Source: Roseiconus lacunae | GTDB taxonomy: Bacteria > Planctomycetota > Planctomycetia > Pirellulales > Pirellulaceae | Assembly: GCF_008312935.1 (NCBI RefSeq) | Contig: NZ_VSZO01000043.1 | Coordinates: 1 to 64,000 of the forward strand | Direction: 5' to 3' | DNA: 64,000 nucleotides | Shown here: in pieces, positions 44,310 through 56,630 of the stretch | Layout of the letters: each line of letters starts with the position of its first letter | Numbering within the stretch: position 1 is the stretch's first letter | The notes under the pieces: generated by a model | Told to the model about the DNA's origin: nothing | Seen by the model: the letters and a program-made list of their open reading frames with translations, nothing else | Databases searched by the model: none | Translations under genes and position numbers: made by a program

Positions 44310-45002
44310 ATGGTGATGGGAGTTCAGCACTATTTGAGTTGCTTGTGGCCGGGGCTGAGTGAGCTTTGGTGGCGAGGACGTCTGTCGGCATTGCCAGCCG
44401 CCATTGCGTTTGGTGTCGGGCTGAACTCATATCTGGTGCTTCGATTTCTCTTTCCGACTTGGCTAGATCCGATTTTGGTGCGGTCGGGATTTTGGGTCGG
44501 GTTCGTCGTGTGGGGGTACTGGTCGATCAAAAGTCTCCGGGAGCTGCCGGTGCTGATCGCTCCGCGTGACGTTGCCGAGACCCCCGACACGTTTCCCGAG
44601 GCCCAAACGGCTTACCTCAGGCGAGATTGGGAACAAGCGGAGACATTGTTATTAGAGGCGCTGCGAGTTGAGCCGCGTGACCCGCCGGCGTTGCTGCTGT
44701 TGTCGAGCGTCTATCGTGAATTAGGTCGACCGCAACATTCACTGGCGTTGCTTGCCGAGATCAGCCGTCTGGAAGTCGGCGATCACTGGCATATCGAATT
44801 GGAAGCCGAGCGTGGGCGAGCGGAACGGTTGGCCGAAGAGCAATCCGAACAAAACATTGACGAGCGAGAATTGCCCGAGGAGAACTTTTCCGAAGGCAAC
44901 GTGTCTCAAGTGGACGACGGTTCCGAGCTGGACGCGAAGGAAACGCGTTCACGACAAACAGACACGTCCACCGGCGATGCTGCCGAAATGACAGCAGCAT
45001 GA
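44310..45002 (+). CDS. TPR-containing membrane protein of unknown function
   Basis: A 230-residue protein (second ATG at 44316). Residues ~25-48 and 55-75 are hydrophobic segments (ALPAAIAFGVGLNSYLVLRFLF and SGFWVGFVVWGYW), so it is anchored in the inner membrane. A TPR-like stretch follows at ~98-165 (YLRRDWEQAETLLLEALRVEPRDPPALLLLSSVYRELGRPQHSLALL). The C-terminal ~60 residues are hydrophilic and Glu/Ser-rich with no structure predicted. Its role is probably as a scaffold in a membrane complex. The neighbouring gene clpC is 454 bp downstream on the same strand. Confidence 0.75.
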   Translation: MVMGVQHYLSCLWPGLSELWWRGRLSALPAAIAFGVGLNSYLVLRFLFPTWLDPILVRSGFWVGFVVWGYWSIKSLRELPVLIAPRDVAETPDTFPEAQTAYLRRDWEQAETLLLEALRVEPRDPPALLLLSSVYRELGRPQHSLALLAEISRLEVGDHWHIELEAERGRAERLAEEQSEQNIDERELPEENFSEGNVSQVDDGSELDAKETRSRQTDTSTGDAAEMTAA

Positions 45003-45456
45003 TGCCCGAGGGTTTTCCGGCCGAGGCTTTTCGCCAACGGGATGGTCGGGGGAGTAGATTTTTTGTGCCGATTTTTTTCGCCCGTGTTTTACGGGCGAAA
45101 TTCTTCATCGGCCGAACATCTTTGGGTCGGACTCCTATCCCCGAGAAAATGCAAAACCGATAGAATCCAGAGTAGCTGAGCGTTTGTCGGGCGAACAATC
45201 GTGGTCACCGCACTAACGGGTGTTCCCCGGCAGCGAAATTCGCTTCCAATGGCGTACGGTTTGCTCAGAAGGGATTGTCGAGGATTTTCGTCGAAAGATT
45301 CGCCAACCTGACAGCTCTTGCTGGAAGCTTGGTTTCACTGAGACTTCGATCGACTGAACTGATCTTCTTTGATCGAACGACTGGATCAATTGCCCCTCCG
45401 ATGTGCTGTTTCGGCAGTCACGACGTTGGGCACACTTAGGGTAACGAGACAAACAT
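45003..45456. other. clpC upstream region
   Basis: No gene is supported here. A 10-bp perfect hairpin (45076-45100) lies near the middle. I looked for a CIRCE element (TTAGCACTC-N9-GAGTGCTAA) and CtsR heptads, which control clpC in other bacteria, and saw neither. The region probably includes the clpC promoter and a long 5' leader. Confidence 0.4.
45076..45100. terminator. Perfect 10-bp hairpin between the TPR gene and clpC
   Basis: Arms tttcgcccgt and acgggcgaaa with a 5-nt loop gtttt. The T run is upstream rather than downstream on the plus strand (45072-45078), so plus-strand termination would be weak; the stem is still stable. It may separate the TPR gene transcript from clpC or be part of the clpC leader. 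Confidence 0.5.
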
Positions 45457-48102
<2,646 letters not shown>

Positions 48103-48138
48103 TCATCCGAGCTAGCAATTTTAAGAATTGCAATTGCG

Positions 48139-48167
48139 AAAGGGTCGGCGATGTGCCGGCCCTTTTT
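48139..48167 (+). terminator. Rho-independent terminator of clpC
   Basis: An 11-bp stem (48139-48149 and 48155-48165, one G-T wobble) with a 5-nt loop gatgt is followed by a run of five T residues (48163-48167). It lies 37 bp after the clpC stop and before the convergent Nudix gene. Confidence 0.88.
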
Positions 48168-48181
48168 GCGTTGGCGATTGG

Positions 48182-48709
48182 TCATTCACCGTTTAGATAC
48201 GCGTACAAGCCGACCAGCGTCTTTGCGTCGCGAATTTTGCCGTCGCGGATCAACGCGGGGATGTCTTCTTTGGCGACGATCCGATTGACAATCGATTCGG
48301 TCGCTTCGCGTTGGGCCTCGCCGGCGGTCAGGTCACTCGCCCGGAAAAGCAGCATCAGTTCGTCGCTGATCCCCGGAGCCGAGTAAAATTCCAGCATCAG
48401 CTCCAGCTTCCCGGCGGAGTAGCCCGTTTCTTCGATCAATTCACGGTCGGCGGTCACGTGTCCTGCTTCGCCGACCTCACGGGTTCCGGCAGGCAGTTCC
48501 AGCAGCGTTTCGCCAACGGTCGGACGAGTGTTGTCGATCATCACAACGCTACCGTCGTCGAGAATCGGCAGTAAAACGACGGCCCCGGGGTGACGCACGA
48601 CTTCACGTTGGTACAACTTGCCGTCATCGCCATGTAACGTCAGGCGTTCGACATTGAAACGCGCACCTTTTAACAGAGTCGTCTCTTCGGGGTCATTCGG
48701 CTGGTTCAT
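48182..48709 (-). CDS. Nudix hydrolase (ADP-ribose pyrophosphatase-like)
   Basis: A 175-residue protein from ATG 48709, preceded by a GGAAG Shine-Dalgarno-like sequence; a GTG at 48754 is also in frame. The Nudix box is complete: GTREVGEAGHVTADRELIEETGY fits GX5EX7REUXEEXGU, with LLELPAGTREVGE as the preceding strand. The spacing and the following PGISDELMLLFRA fit the ADP-ribose pyrophosphatase/NudF type, which hydrolyses ADP-ribose to AMP and ribose 5-phosphate; other nucleoside diphosphate derivatives are possible. It is divergent from truB and convergent with clpC. Confidence 0.88.
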   Translation of the reverse strand: MNQPNDPEETTLLKGARFNVERLTLHGDDGKLYQREVVRHPGAVVLLPILDDGSVVMIDNTRPTVGETLLELPAGTREVGEAGHVTADRELIEETGYSAGKLELMLEFYSAPGISDELMLLFRASDLTAGEAQREATESIVNRIVAKEDIPALIRDGKIRDAKTLVGLYAYLNGE

Positions 48710-48767
48710 CGGGCTTCCGGATGGCGTTTTGATTGATTGGGATGATTGATTCACACGACCTTACAGC

Positions 48768-49700
48768 ATGTTCGGATTCCTCAATTGCAACAAGCCCGCC
48801 GGGTTTTCATCGCGAGATCTCGTCAACGTCGTCCAGGGCCGCCTGCGCGGCCGGAAAATCAAGGTCGGACACTGTGGAACACTCGATCCACTCGCCGACG
48901 GTGTGTTGGTGGTCGCCGTCGGCCCGGCGTCGCGGCTGGTGCCATACGTTCATGAAACAACAAAAGACTATCGCGGTACGTTTCGGCTCGCCGCCGAATC
49001 ACCGACCGGCGACATCGAGGTAGAGCCAAAATTCTTTGACGACCATCCGGTTCCTACGTTGGAGCAGATCGCAACTGCTTGCCGAAGTCTGACTGGCGTG
49101 ATCGAACAGACGCCGCCGGCGTACTCGGCGATCAAAGTCGCAGGCAGGCGAGCTTACGAGATGGCTCGAAAGGGGCAGCAGGTTGAGATGCCTAAACGGA
49201 CGATCGTGATCGAATCGTTGGCGGTCGATCGGTATGAGTACCCGGAGTTAGAACTCGCCATCACTTGCTCGACAGGAACCTATATCCGAACGCTCGGCAT
49301 TGATTTGGCCAAAGCCGTGGGGACGACCGCCGTGATGACGGGATTGCAACGAACCCGTGTCGGTGACTTTGATCTCCGGCTATCGCATCACATCGATACC
49401 CTGCGAGATCAACCCATCGAGACTTTATTGCAGCCCGCGACGGACGGTGTCGCGCATTTACCCAAGTTGGTCGTCGATGACGAACAAGCCCAGCGGTTGG
49501 TCAATGGCCTGTCGCTTGAAGATCGCCAGGGACAGTTACCAACCGATCCGGCACCGTCGCATGCGGCCGCGATTCGTCACGACGGAATCCTGCAGGCGAT
49601 CATTGTTCCAATCGGACAAGATCTAGGGAAACAGGATCCAGTGCGTCAGCGTTGGGTTCCAAAAAAAGTTTTCAAGACATCGTCGCCGGCGCGAGCATGA
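48768..49700 (+). CDS. truB: tRNA pseudouridine(55) synthase
   Basis: TruB makes pseudouridine 55 in the T loop of tRNAs. The 310-residue protein starts MFGFLNCNKPAGFSS, as in the family, and has VGHCGTLDPLADGVLVVAVG with the catalytic Asp. Further TruB segments are TKDYRGTFRLAAESPTGD, QTPPAYSAIKVAGRRAYEMAR and ITCSTGTYIRTLGIDLAKAVG. The C-terminal PUA-like part (about residue 220 on) is short. Its 3' end lies 62 bp before the convergent QueD-like gene. It is divergent from the Nudix gene. Confidence 0.95.
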   Translation: MFGFLNCNKPAGFSSRDLVNVVQGRLRGRKIKVGHCGTLDPLADGVLVVAVGPASRLVPYVHETTKDYRGTFRLAAESPTGDIEVEPKFFDDHPVPTLEQIATACRSLTGVIEQTPPAYSAIKVAGRRAYEMARKGQQVEMPKRTIVIESLAVDRYEYPELELAITCSTGTYIRTLGIDLAKAVGTTAVMTGLQRTRVGDFDLRLSHHIDTLRDQPIETLLQPATDGVAHLPKLVVDDEQAQRLVNGLSLEDRQGQLPTDPAPSHAAAIRHDGILQAIIVPIGQDLGKQDPVRQRWVPKKVFKTSSPARA

Positions 49701-49762
49701 TTCTGATCACACGAACAGACGAAGGCGGGAAAGCGCGACTTTCGATTCTCTTGCGACGGCGA

Positions 49763-50239
49763 TCACTCGCCCATCGCCATTTCGCTGTACATTTCGGTGT
49801 TACCGCTAACCGGATCGAGACTGGCTTCGGCAAATGATTCGTCGGTTTCCCAGATGCGGACACGGACGGCGCGGGCACCGGACCCATCGAGGGCGACGGG
49901 GCTCATTTCTTCCAGCAAGTACTTGGCCATGTTTTCCGCCGTGGGGTTGTACGGTAACACGAACACACGCGAAGGGGTGACCATTCCGAGCGCTTGTCGG
50001 GCATTCTCGTCGTCTTGGTGGATCAGAAATCCATGGTCCCAGTTTTCGTCGATCCAACCTTTGACGCGACGTTTCAGATCAGAAAAATCAATCACCCGAC
50101 CGACATCGTCCTGTGTTTCACCTTGCACAAAAAAGTCGGCAACATAATTGTGCCCGTGAAAGTTTTCGCACTTGCCGCCATGATGCAGCAATCGGTGACC
50201 CGCACAAAATTTGATGCGGCGCATGATGGTCAATGCCAT
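49763..50239 (-). CDS. 6-pyruvoyl-tetrahydropterin synthase / QueD-like protein
   Basis: A 158-residue PTPS/QueD-family enzyme. The zinc ligands are in FCAGHRLLHHGGKCENFHGHNY (His at the first H, then HGH) with a Cys in GGKCENFHG that corresponds to the catalytic residue of QueD. VIDFSDLKRRVKGWIDENWDHGFLI has the catalytic Asp/His, and PYNPTAENMAKYLLEEM is the substrate-binding Glu region. QueD makes 6-carboxy-tetrahydropterin from GTP-derived dihydroneopterin triphosphate for queuosine; PTPS makes 6-pyruvoyl-tetrahydropterin. Queuosine is more probable given the family distribution. No queC or queE is adjacent. Confidence 0.88.
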   Translation of the reverse strand: MALTIMRRIKFCAGHRLLHHGGKCENFHGHNYVADFFVQGETQDDVGRVIDFSDLKRRVKGWIDENWDHGFLIHQDDENARQALGMVTPSRVFVLPYNPTAENMAKYLLEEMSPVALDGSGARAVRVRIWETDESFAEASLDPVSGNTEMYSEMAMGE

Positions 50240-50500
50240 AACAAAAGCTCGTTTCGATCAATCGGCTTAACGAAATAAGGAAGTCTCCGGACGATCTCGC
50301 CGGTCCGGTATTATTGACTGGCGACAAGCGTCGGGAAAGGCGAAATCGATGGCAGGAGGGTCCCACCACCGGGCCGGGGGCAAGTTTCCAATTCGACTCT
50401 CGCGATAAAAATTCAGATTCGATCGGTCGGCTGAACTCGCTAGCGTCGGGCCTGTTGCGTCTTCGGTGCGTGAAGTGGCAACGTTGGATGTCCAGGATTC

Positions 50501-51934
50501 TTACTGCCCCAGTGGTAGTTCGACTGTCGTCCAGTCGACCGCGTCTCGCATGATGCTGGCGTTGATGTTCAGCATCTTTGCCTTAAGTCGGGCGACAACT
50601 TCGGGACGTTCGTTAGCCAGATCAGTCGTTTGAGCAGGGTCTTCGGCCAGATCGAACAATTGGAAGTTCTTGTACCCGCCGGTGCGGATTTTGGGGATCC
50701 AAGCTTCCTGGAACAAGTTGTGGTTGGACATTTCGTAGTCGCGTTCGGCGACCAGTGAGTAGGCACCGTCTCGGATGGCGATGATTGGACGAGAACGCTG
50801 CAAGTGCCAAAACAGTGGCTGCGGGCGATCGAGCGTCTCGGTTTGCCCGAGCAGCAGCGGCGTCAGGTCGATACCATCGAGATGAATCGATTGATCACGC
50901 TTCAAGCCTAGCAAACCACAAACTGTTGGCAGGATGTCGACGATTCCAGCGGGAACCCGTGACGTGGTTCCCGCTTGAATCTTTCCCGGCCAGCGAAAGA
51001 TACCTGGCACTCGGATGCCGCCTTCCCAGTTGACGCCTTTGCGACCACGCAAGCCACCGGTTCGGTCATCACGATAGCTGCCGTTGTCAGACGCATAAAT
51101 AATCAGGGTGTTATCTTCGACACCCATTCTGCGCAAGTGATCGATTAGTCGTCCGATCGCGCGGTCGGTGTTATCGACCGTTCCCGAGTAAACGGCGGCC
51201 TTGTCGCCTGGCTTACCGTACGTTTCAGTGATGTCTTTCGGGGCAGCGATCGGGGCGTGCGGTTCGTGGAACCATGCATTCAAAAAGAAGGGGGCCGATT
51301 CATCGTCGCTGTGTAGTGTTGTTAACCAGTCGATCGCTTCGTCGACGACCAACTGGCATGAGTAGCCTTCGAGTTTTCCGACCGGTTCACCGTTACGAAT
51401 AAAGTTGTCTGGGTTGTGATGGCTGGGGCTTGCGTTATTCCAAGTCGCGAACCAGTGGTCAAAGCCGTGTTGGTCAGGCGTCGGCTTGTCGTGTTTTTCG
51501 GTCGGAAGCCCGAGGTGCCATTTGCCAACATGTGCGGTGCGATAGCCGGCGTCTTTAAAAATCTCTGCCAGTGTTTGTTCGCGAAGTAACAAGTGTGACT
51601 TTTGAGATTCGTCTTGAATCCAGCTATATACTCCGGCACGGATGTGATGTCGCCCGGTCATCAGGACGGCCCGTGAAGGCGAGCAGACCGCGCATCCCGA
51701 ATAGAACGTTTCGAAGCGTACGCCAGTGGCGGCAAGTTGATCAATGTGAGGCGTCCTGACCGGGCCGTTGTAGCAGCCGATGTCTTGGTATCCCAAGTCA
51801 TCGGCAAGAAGCATTACGACGTTGGGGCGATCACCGGCGGCGACTTTGGGATGCACCGATGCCGCAAAGACCATCACGAGAATCGTGAACAAACGCGACA
51901 GCGGCAACCGAGTCGAGCGTGCTGTCGGGAGCAT
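50501..51934 (-). CDS. Secreted sulfatase (arylsulfatase A type)
   Basis: A 477-residue sulfatase from ATG 51934, which gives a good signal peptide (LSRLFTILVMVFAASVHPKVAAG); frames from 52000 and 52066 are open but not needed. Motifs: RPNVVMLLADDLGYQDIGCYNG (Ca-binding Asp pair), GCAVCSPSRAVLMTGRH, where C in CSPSR becomes formylglycine, and VGKWHLG with the catalytic Lys/His. YASDNGSYRDDRTGGLRGRKG also fits. An FGE or anSME maturase is needed but not in the window. Substrate is probably sulfated algal polysaccharide, as is typical of marine planctomycetes. Confidence 0.9.
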   Translation of the reverse strand: MLPTARSTRLPLSRLFTILVMVFAASVHPKVAAGDRPNVVMLLADDLGYQDIGCYNGPVRTPHIDQLAATGVRFETFYSGCAVCSPSRAVLMTGRHHIRAGVYSWIQDESQKSHLLLREQTLAEIFKDAGYRTAHVGKWHLGLPTEKHDKPTPDQHGFDHWFATWNNASPSHHNPDNFIRNGEPVGKLEGYSCQLVVDEAIDWLTTLHSDDESAPFFLNAWFHEPHAPIAAPKDITETYGKPGDKAAVYSGTVDNTDRAIGRLIDHLRRMGVEDNTLIIYASDNGSYRDDRTGGLRGRKGVNWEGGIRVPGIFRWPGKIQAGTTSRVPAGIVDILPTVCGLLGLKRDQSIHLDGIDLTPLLLGQTETLDRPQPLFWHLQRSRPIIAIRDGAYSLVAERDYEMSNHNLFQEAWIPKIRTGGYKNFQLFDLAEDPAQTTDLANERPEVVARLKAKMLNINASIMRDAVDWTTVELPLGQ

Positions 51935-52094
51935 TGCCGAAGAGAGTACGGTGCTCGCAACTAATTGCCGACCACACGACGTGGCTTGATCAAACGCCAT
52001 GAAGAGATACCGCCTAGATTTGGAATGGACACTGACAGCGATCGGGCATTTCAAAGCCGATGCCACGAATTTCAGCGTGCCATTCTAATCGATC

Positions 52095-52982
52095 CTAAGC
52101 GGCCTGGCGGTTGGTGCGGCGGCTCAACCGTTTTTCGGGAGTCCGCTGAACAATGCTGCGATCGGAAAGTGGGTAACGGATTTTTACGAGCGCGTTTTTC
52201 ATTGCAACCGCATCTCGGAAACGCTTGCGCGGTGCCGGGTCAATTGACTTTCGAATCAACGCGACCAAGTCGGCCGAAAGACCGCGCCGCAACCGGTTGT
52301 ATCCTGGCAACGGCGCTTCAAAGGGATATTCGGGAAGTTCCCCTGACAACAACCGGTATAGCACCAAGCCTAGTGAGAAAACATCGCTGCGATAGCTCGG
52401 ATGCCCCATCGCTTGTTCGGGGGCCATGTATCCGAGTGTTCCCGACGCGGAGACTTCGTGGCCGACCGTTTCTAAGCGGGCCAGACCAAAATCCGTCAAG
52501 CGAATGACTTGGTCGGGGAACAAAATGAAATTTTCCGGTTTGATGTCACGGTGCAGAACGCGATGTTCGTGAGCAAACGCGACTGCTTCGACCATTTGAA
52601 TCAGGTATTCGATACAAACCGCGCGCGACATGCGACGACACAATCGATCGGCGAGAGATTCGTCGCCAATCGGGAACACCATGATAAAGTTTTCGTCGAT
52701 GAACTGAGCGTCTTTGAGCTGCAGGATTCCGGGATGTTCGAGGCGAGCCATGATTCGCACCTCACGCTGCAAATCGTCCATCGATTGCGAATTACTGATG
52801 TAACGGCAATCGGGGATTTTGATCGCTACCTGCCGACCTTCGATCGTATCGGTAGCGGCGAACACCGTCGCAAAGCCACCTTCGCCGAGGCGTTTGGTCA
52901 AGCGGTATTTGCCCAATCGTGAGCCGACGCGAAGATTCGGCGTCGCTGACTTTTGATTGGCAAAAATTCTGAACGTCGTCAC
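52095..52982 (-). CDS. Serine/threonine protein kinase (cytoplasmic)
   Basis: A 295-residue protein from GTG 52982, with GGAAAG just upstream; a TTG at 52997 would add 5 residues. It is little more than a kinase domain: GEGGFATVF (P-loop), VAIKI (Lys), HRDIKPENFIL, DFGLAR and GTLGYMAPEQAMG. A C-terminal arginine-rich tail follows. There is no membrane helix or extracellular sensor, so it is a soluble Hanks-type kinase. Targets unknown. The sulfatase gene starts ~160 bp downstream on the same strand, so the two may or may not be linked. Confidence 0.88.
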   Translation of the reverse strand: MTTFRIFANQKSATPNLRVGSRLGKYRLTKRLGEGGFATVFAATDTIEGRQVAIKIPDCRYISNSQSMDDLQREVRIMARLEHPGILQLKDAQFIDENFIMVFPIGDESLADRLCRRMSRAVCIEYLIQMVEAVAFAHEHRVLHRDIKPENFILFPDQVIRLTDFGLARLETVGHEVSASGTLGYMAPEQAMGHPSYRSDVFSLGLVLYRLLSGELPEYPFEAPLPGYNRLRRGLSADLVALIRKSIDPAPRKRFRDAVAMKNALVKIRYPLSDRSIVQRTPEKRLSRRTNRQAA

Positions 52983-53461
52983 GGGCTTTCCGGTCAAAGG
53001 CGCAATGAACGAGCCGGCTGTAGACTCGACTCGAGAGCCCCCGGCGGCAGGCGCGCATTTTCAGCGGGGAAGAATGCGTCCACCTCGTAATCCGCTTGAT
53101 CGACACAAATGGAGTCAGCGGTACAGCTTTTGATCGGCGGAGAACGGACTTTCGGGCAAATTTTGTTGCACCGGCGGTCAATCGGCCGGCAGTTCGTTTG
53201 CCGTCCGTAATGGGTCGATCGCCGATTCATTGCTGCAAAGCGAACCATTCTGCCGCAACCCAAACCTCTACTGCTATGCGGTGCTTTCTAAAAGCGTGGA
53301 GGAGAATTCGTTACCGCGCTGCAGAATGGTTAAACTGTTCGGTCCCGTCATCTGGGAGTCAACAATGATCGATCACGCGTGTCGGTCGTCGGATTTGGCC
53401 CTCAATCGCTCGCCGTCGATCGACGTACTACTTACTTACTGCCCGCCCATCGGGGCCCACC
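52983..53461. other. Divergent intergenic region
   Basis: This ~480-bp stretch separates the kinase (minus) from the PVC-type dehydrogenase gene (plus). It holds no convincing gene or hairpin that I could identify. It should contain both promoters; no consensus -35/-10 pair stood out. Confidence 0.45.
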
Positions 53462-56428
53462 GTGAAAACACTCTGCGCTCATCTTCACCACGTTTTCCGA
53501 TCGTCAATCATTCCTTCTGTCATCGCCAGTTTTCTTTGGAGCATGACGGTCGCTATTGCCAGGGCTGACGAGATCGCCGATTCAGATTTCCCAGACGTCT
53601 ACAACAACGAAGCCGATCGCGATGCCGAACCGATGGATCCGGCGATGGCTGCAAAAACGATGCAGCTACCCGAGGGGTTTTCTGCGTCGGTGTTTGCGGC
53701 CGAGCCCGACGTCCGCAATCCGATCGCGATGGCTTGGGACGATCGCAAACGTATGTGGGTTGCCGAGAACTACACGTACTCCGATCGAACGCAGCATTTT
53801 GATTTGTCGCTGCGAGACCGCGTCATCGTTTTGCATGACAGCGATGGCGACGGCTCGGCGGACGAGCGAAAAGTCTTCACCGACAAGGTCCAAATGCTGA
53901 CGAGTGTCGAGGTCGGTCGTGGTGGCGTTTGGTTGATGTGTCCACCACAGCTGTTGTTCATTCCCGATGCGGACCAAGACGATCGTCCCGACGGGCCACC
54001 CCAAGTCGTCTTGGATGGATTCACGGTCGCAGATGCGAACTACCACAACTTCGCCAACGGGCTGCGCTGGGGGCCGGACGGATGGTTGTACGGACGCTGC
54101 GGTCATTCATGTCCTGGAAAGATCGGGCGTCCGGGGACGCCGCCGGATCAGCGGGTGCCGATCGATGGTGGCATCTGGCGCTATCATCCAGAGTGGAAAA
54201 CCGTCGAAGTCCTGACTCATGGGACCGTCAACCCATGGGGGCATGATTGGGATAAAAACGGCGAACTGTTTTTTATCAACACCGTGATCGGACACCTTTG
54301 GCACTGCATGCCCGGAGCCCACTTTATCGAATCGTTCGGCGAAAGTCCGAACCCCTTGGTTTACGAACGATTGGACATGATCGCCGATCACTATCACTAC
54401 GACCGCAACGGATCATGGCAACAAAGTCGTGATGGGGCGGCCAATGAACTTGGCGGTGGCCACGCCCACATCGGCATGATGATTTATCAAGGCAACAAAT
54501 GGCCACAGATTTATCATGACAAATTGATGACCTTGAACATGCACGGTTTGCGCTGCAACGTCGAATCGCTACATCGCGAAGGGGCCGGGTATGTCGGTTC
54601 CCACTGTCCCGATCTGTTTGTCTGCAAAGACCCGTTTTTCCGCGGCATCGAAATCAGTACCGGACCCGACGGAGATGCCTACGTTTTGGATTGGAGCGAT
54701 ACCGGTGAGTGCCACGATCACACCGGTGTGCACCGGACCAGCGGACGTATTTATAAAGTCTCTTATGGCGCCGATGATTCGGCAGGACCCTTGGCAAATC
54801 GATTTACCAAGCCAGCCTGTTTGGCTGGGGATGGACAGTTGCCGCAACTTTGGCGTGACTATATCGATGGAAGTGTCACGCCCGAAAGGTTGCGACAACT
54901 GCTTGATCACGATGAAGAACACGTTCGCGTTTGGGCGATTCGCTTGCTAACCGACCGGTGGCCGTTGGATACATTTTTGGGGCCGCCCCGAGGGGCGACA
55001 TATCCAGCCGATCCTATCAGTGTGCGGCGATTCCACGAATTAGCCGAAGCGGATGAATCAGGCTTAGTCCTGTTGACGTTGGCGTCGACGCTCCAGCGGA
55101 TGCCGGTCCAAGATCGACTGTCATTGGCGACGCGATTACTTAGCCGAAGCGAGTTCGCAAACGACCGTGATTTGCCCTCGCTGATTTGGTTTGGCCTGAT
55201 GCCGGTGGCCAAACAATCGCCAAGTCAGCTTGTCCGGGCGGCCACGCACTGTCGTTATCCTTCGGTGTTGAAGTGGATGTCACGGGCGATCGCATCGAGC
55301 GTGGAACGTGAACCTGCCGCGCTCGATGGATTGCTGGACGCCGCATCGTTGTTTCCAGCGTCGATGCAAATCCAAGTGCTTGTCGGTCTTGGTGAAGCCT
55401 TCGAAGGCTGGCAAAAAGTCGACGCGCCACCGGCTTGGTCGCGATTCGTATTGAGCGAAGCTGCCAAAGCTCGGCCCGAACTGACACGGCGATTGAACCT
55501 TCTCTTCGGCGACGGGCAGGCTCTCGATGAGCTTCGACGAATTGCCTTGGCGTCAAACGTTCGATTAAAGACGCGTGTTTCGGCGCTTCGTTCGTTGATC
55601 AAAGCCCAGCCGAAGGACTTGCGGAAGATCTGCGAGTCGCTATTAAATCAACGCGAACTGAACGCGACCGCTGCTCAGGGATTGTCGCAATTCAATGATC
55701 CCGAAGTCGGTAAGAAATTGGCATCGATGTACCGTCGCTTTCATCCTAATGATCGTCCTGCGGTAATTGAAATTCTGGTCTCGCGTCCGGTGTTTGCAGA
55801 TGCATTGTTAGACCATCTGGATGCCGAGCGAAATTCGATTCCCAAAACGGATCTGACGGCGTTTCATGCGCGACAAATTTTGGCGTTCGGTGACGCATCA
55901 CTGGAAAAAAAACTGACCGAACGCTGGGGGACGCTGCGTGAATCACCGGCTGACCGGTTGGAAAAAATTTCGGCGCTGAAGGCTCGGCTGACCGAAGACA
56001 AACTAGCCACGGCCGATCTTTCGGCGGGGCGGGCACTGTTTAAGAAAACGTGTGCCCAGTGTCACCGATTGTTCGGCGACGGTGAAAAGATTGGTCCCGA
56101 TTTGACCGGCGCCCAACGCTCCAGTCTGGATTACTTGTTGCAGAACATTTTGGACCCAAGTGCCGTCGTCGGTAAAGAGCACCGGATGTCGATCGTTTTG
56201 CTCGAGGACGGTCGAGTGCTGAACGGCTTGATCGTCAGCGAGAACGACAAAACGTTGGTCATTCAGACTCAATCGACCAAGGAGACAATTTCGATGGACT
56301 CGATCGAGCAGGTTCGTGTGACGCCGCTTTCACCGATGCCCGATGGGTTGTTGACCACGCTGACCGATAACGAGGTACGCGATCTACTGGGATACCTGAT
56401 GAGTCCGGTGCAGGTCGAGCTTCCCTAG
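53462..56428 (+). CDS. PVC-type membrane-bound dehydrogenase with C-terminal cytochrome c (CxxCH)
   Basis: A 988-residue protein with a GTG start and signal peptide (SIIPSVIASFLWSMTVAIARA). The N-terminal ~420 residues match the planctomycete membrane-bound dehydrogenase domain (beta-propeller-like: MAWDDRKRMWVAENYTY, GLRWGPDGWLYGRCGHSC, NPWGHDWDKNGELFFIN, GTGPDGDAYVLDWSDTGECHDH). The middle is alpha-helical and HEAT-like. The C-terminus has the haem-binding CAQCHRLFGDGEKIGPDLTG and a short domain ending in NEVRDLLGYLMSP. It probably oxidises a sugar or alcohol in the periplasm and passes electrons to its haem. It is followed by the convergent DUF1501 gene. Confidence 0.88.
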   Translation: MKTLCAHLHHVFRSSIIPSVIASFLWSMTVAIARADEIADSDFPDVYNNEADRDAEPMDPAMAAKTMQLPEGFSASVFAAEPDVRNPIAMAWDDRKRMWVAENYTYSDRTQHFDLSLRDRVIVLHDSDGDGSADERKVFTDKVQMLTSVEVGRGGVWLMCPPQLLFIPDADQDDRPDGPPQVVLDGFTVADANYHNFANGLRWGPDGWLYGRCGHSCPGKIGRPGTPPDQRVPIDGGIWRYHPEWKTVEVLTHGTVNPWGHDWDKNGELFFINTVIGHLWHCMPGAHFIESFGESPNPLVYERLDMIADHYHYDRNGSWQQSRDGAANELGGGHAHIGMMIYQGNKWPQIYHDKLMTLNMHGLRCNVESLHREGAGYVGSHCPDLFVCKDPFFRGIEISTGPDGDAYVLDWSDTGECHDHTGVHRTSGRIYKVSYGADDSAGPLANRFTKPACLAGDGQLPQLWRDYIDGSVTPERLRQLLDHDEEHVRVWAIRLLTDRWPLDTFLGPPRGATYPADPISVRRFHELAEADESGLVLLTLASTLQRMPVQDRLSLATRLLSRSEFANDRDLPSLIWFGLMPVAKQSPSQLVRAATHCRYPSVLKWMSRAIASSVEREPAALDGLLDAASLFPASMQIQVLVGLGEAFEGWQKVDAPPAWSRFVLSEAAKARPELTRRLNLLFGDGQALDELRRIALASNVRLKTRVSALRSLIKAQPKDLRKICESLLNQRELNATAAQGLSQFNDPEVGKKLASMYRRFHPNDRPAVIEILVSRPVFADALLDHLDAERNSIPKTDLTAFHARQILAFGDASLEKKLTERWGTLRESPADRLEKISALKARLTEDKLATADLSAGRALFKKTCAQCHRLFGDGEKIGPDLTGAQRSSLDYLLQNILDPSAVVGKEHRMSIVLLEDGRVLNGLIVSENDKTLVIQTQSTKETISMDSIEQVRVTPLSPMPDGLLTTLTDNEVRDLLGYLMSPVQVELP

Positions 56429-56630
56429 CAGAGTGTTCCGGAATCACTCGCTTTTCCGATACGGGGCGGGCCAGGACCCCGGGGAGGATTCCAGATGCGA
56501 CGTCGCCGAGCCTACGCCTTGACGCTCCCAATCGGGAATAATCCAAACACAAGAAGTGACGTGCTCGATGAACCGTCTGGTCTCGTCGTGGATGGCAAGC
56601 TCGCAATTTCGAAACTCGGTTGAGGACGCC

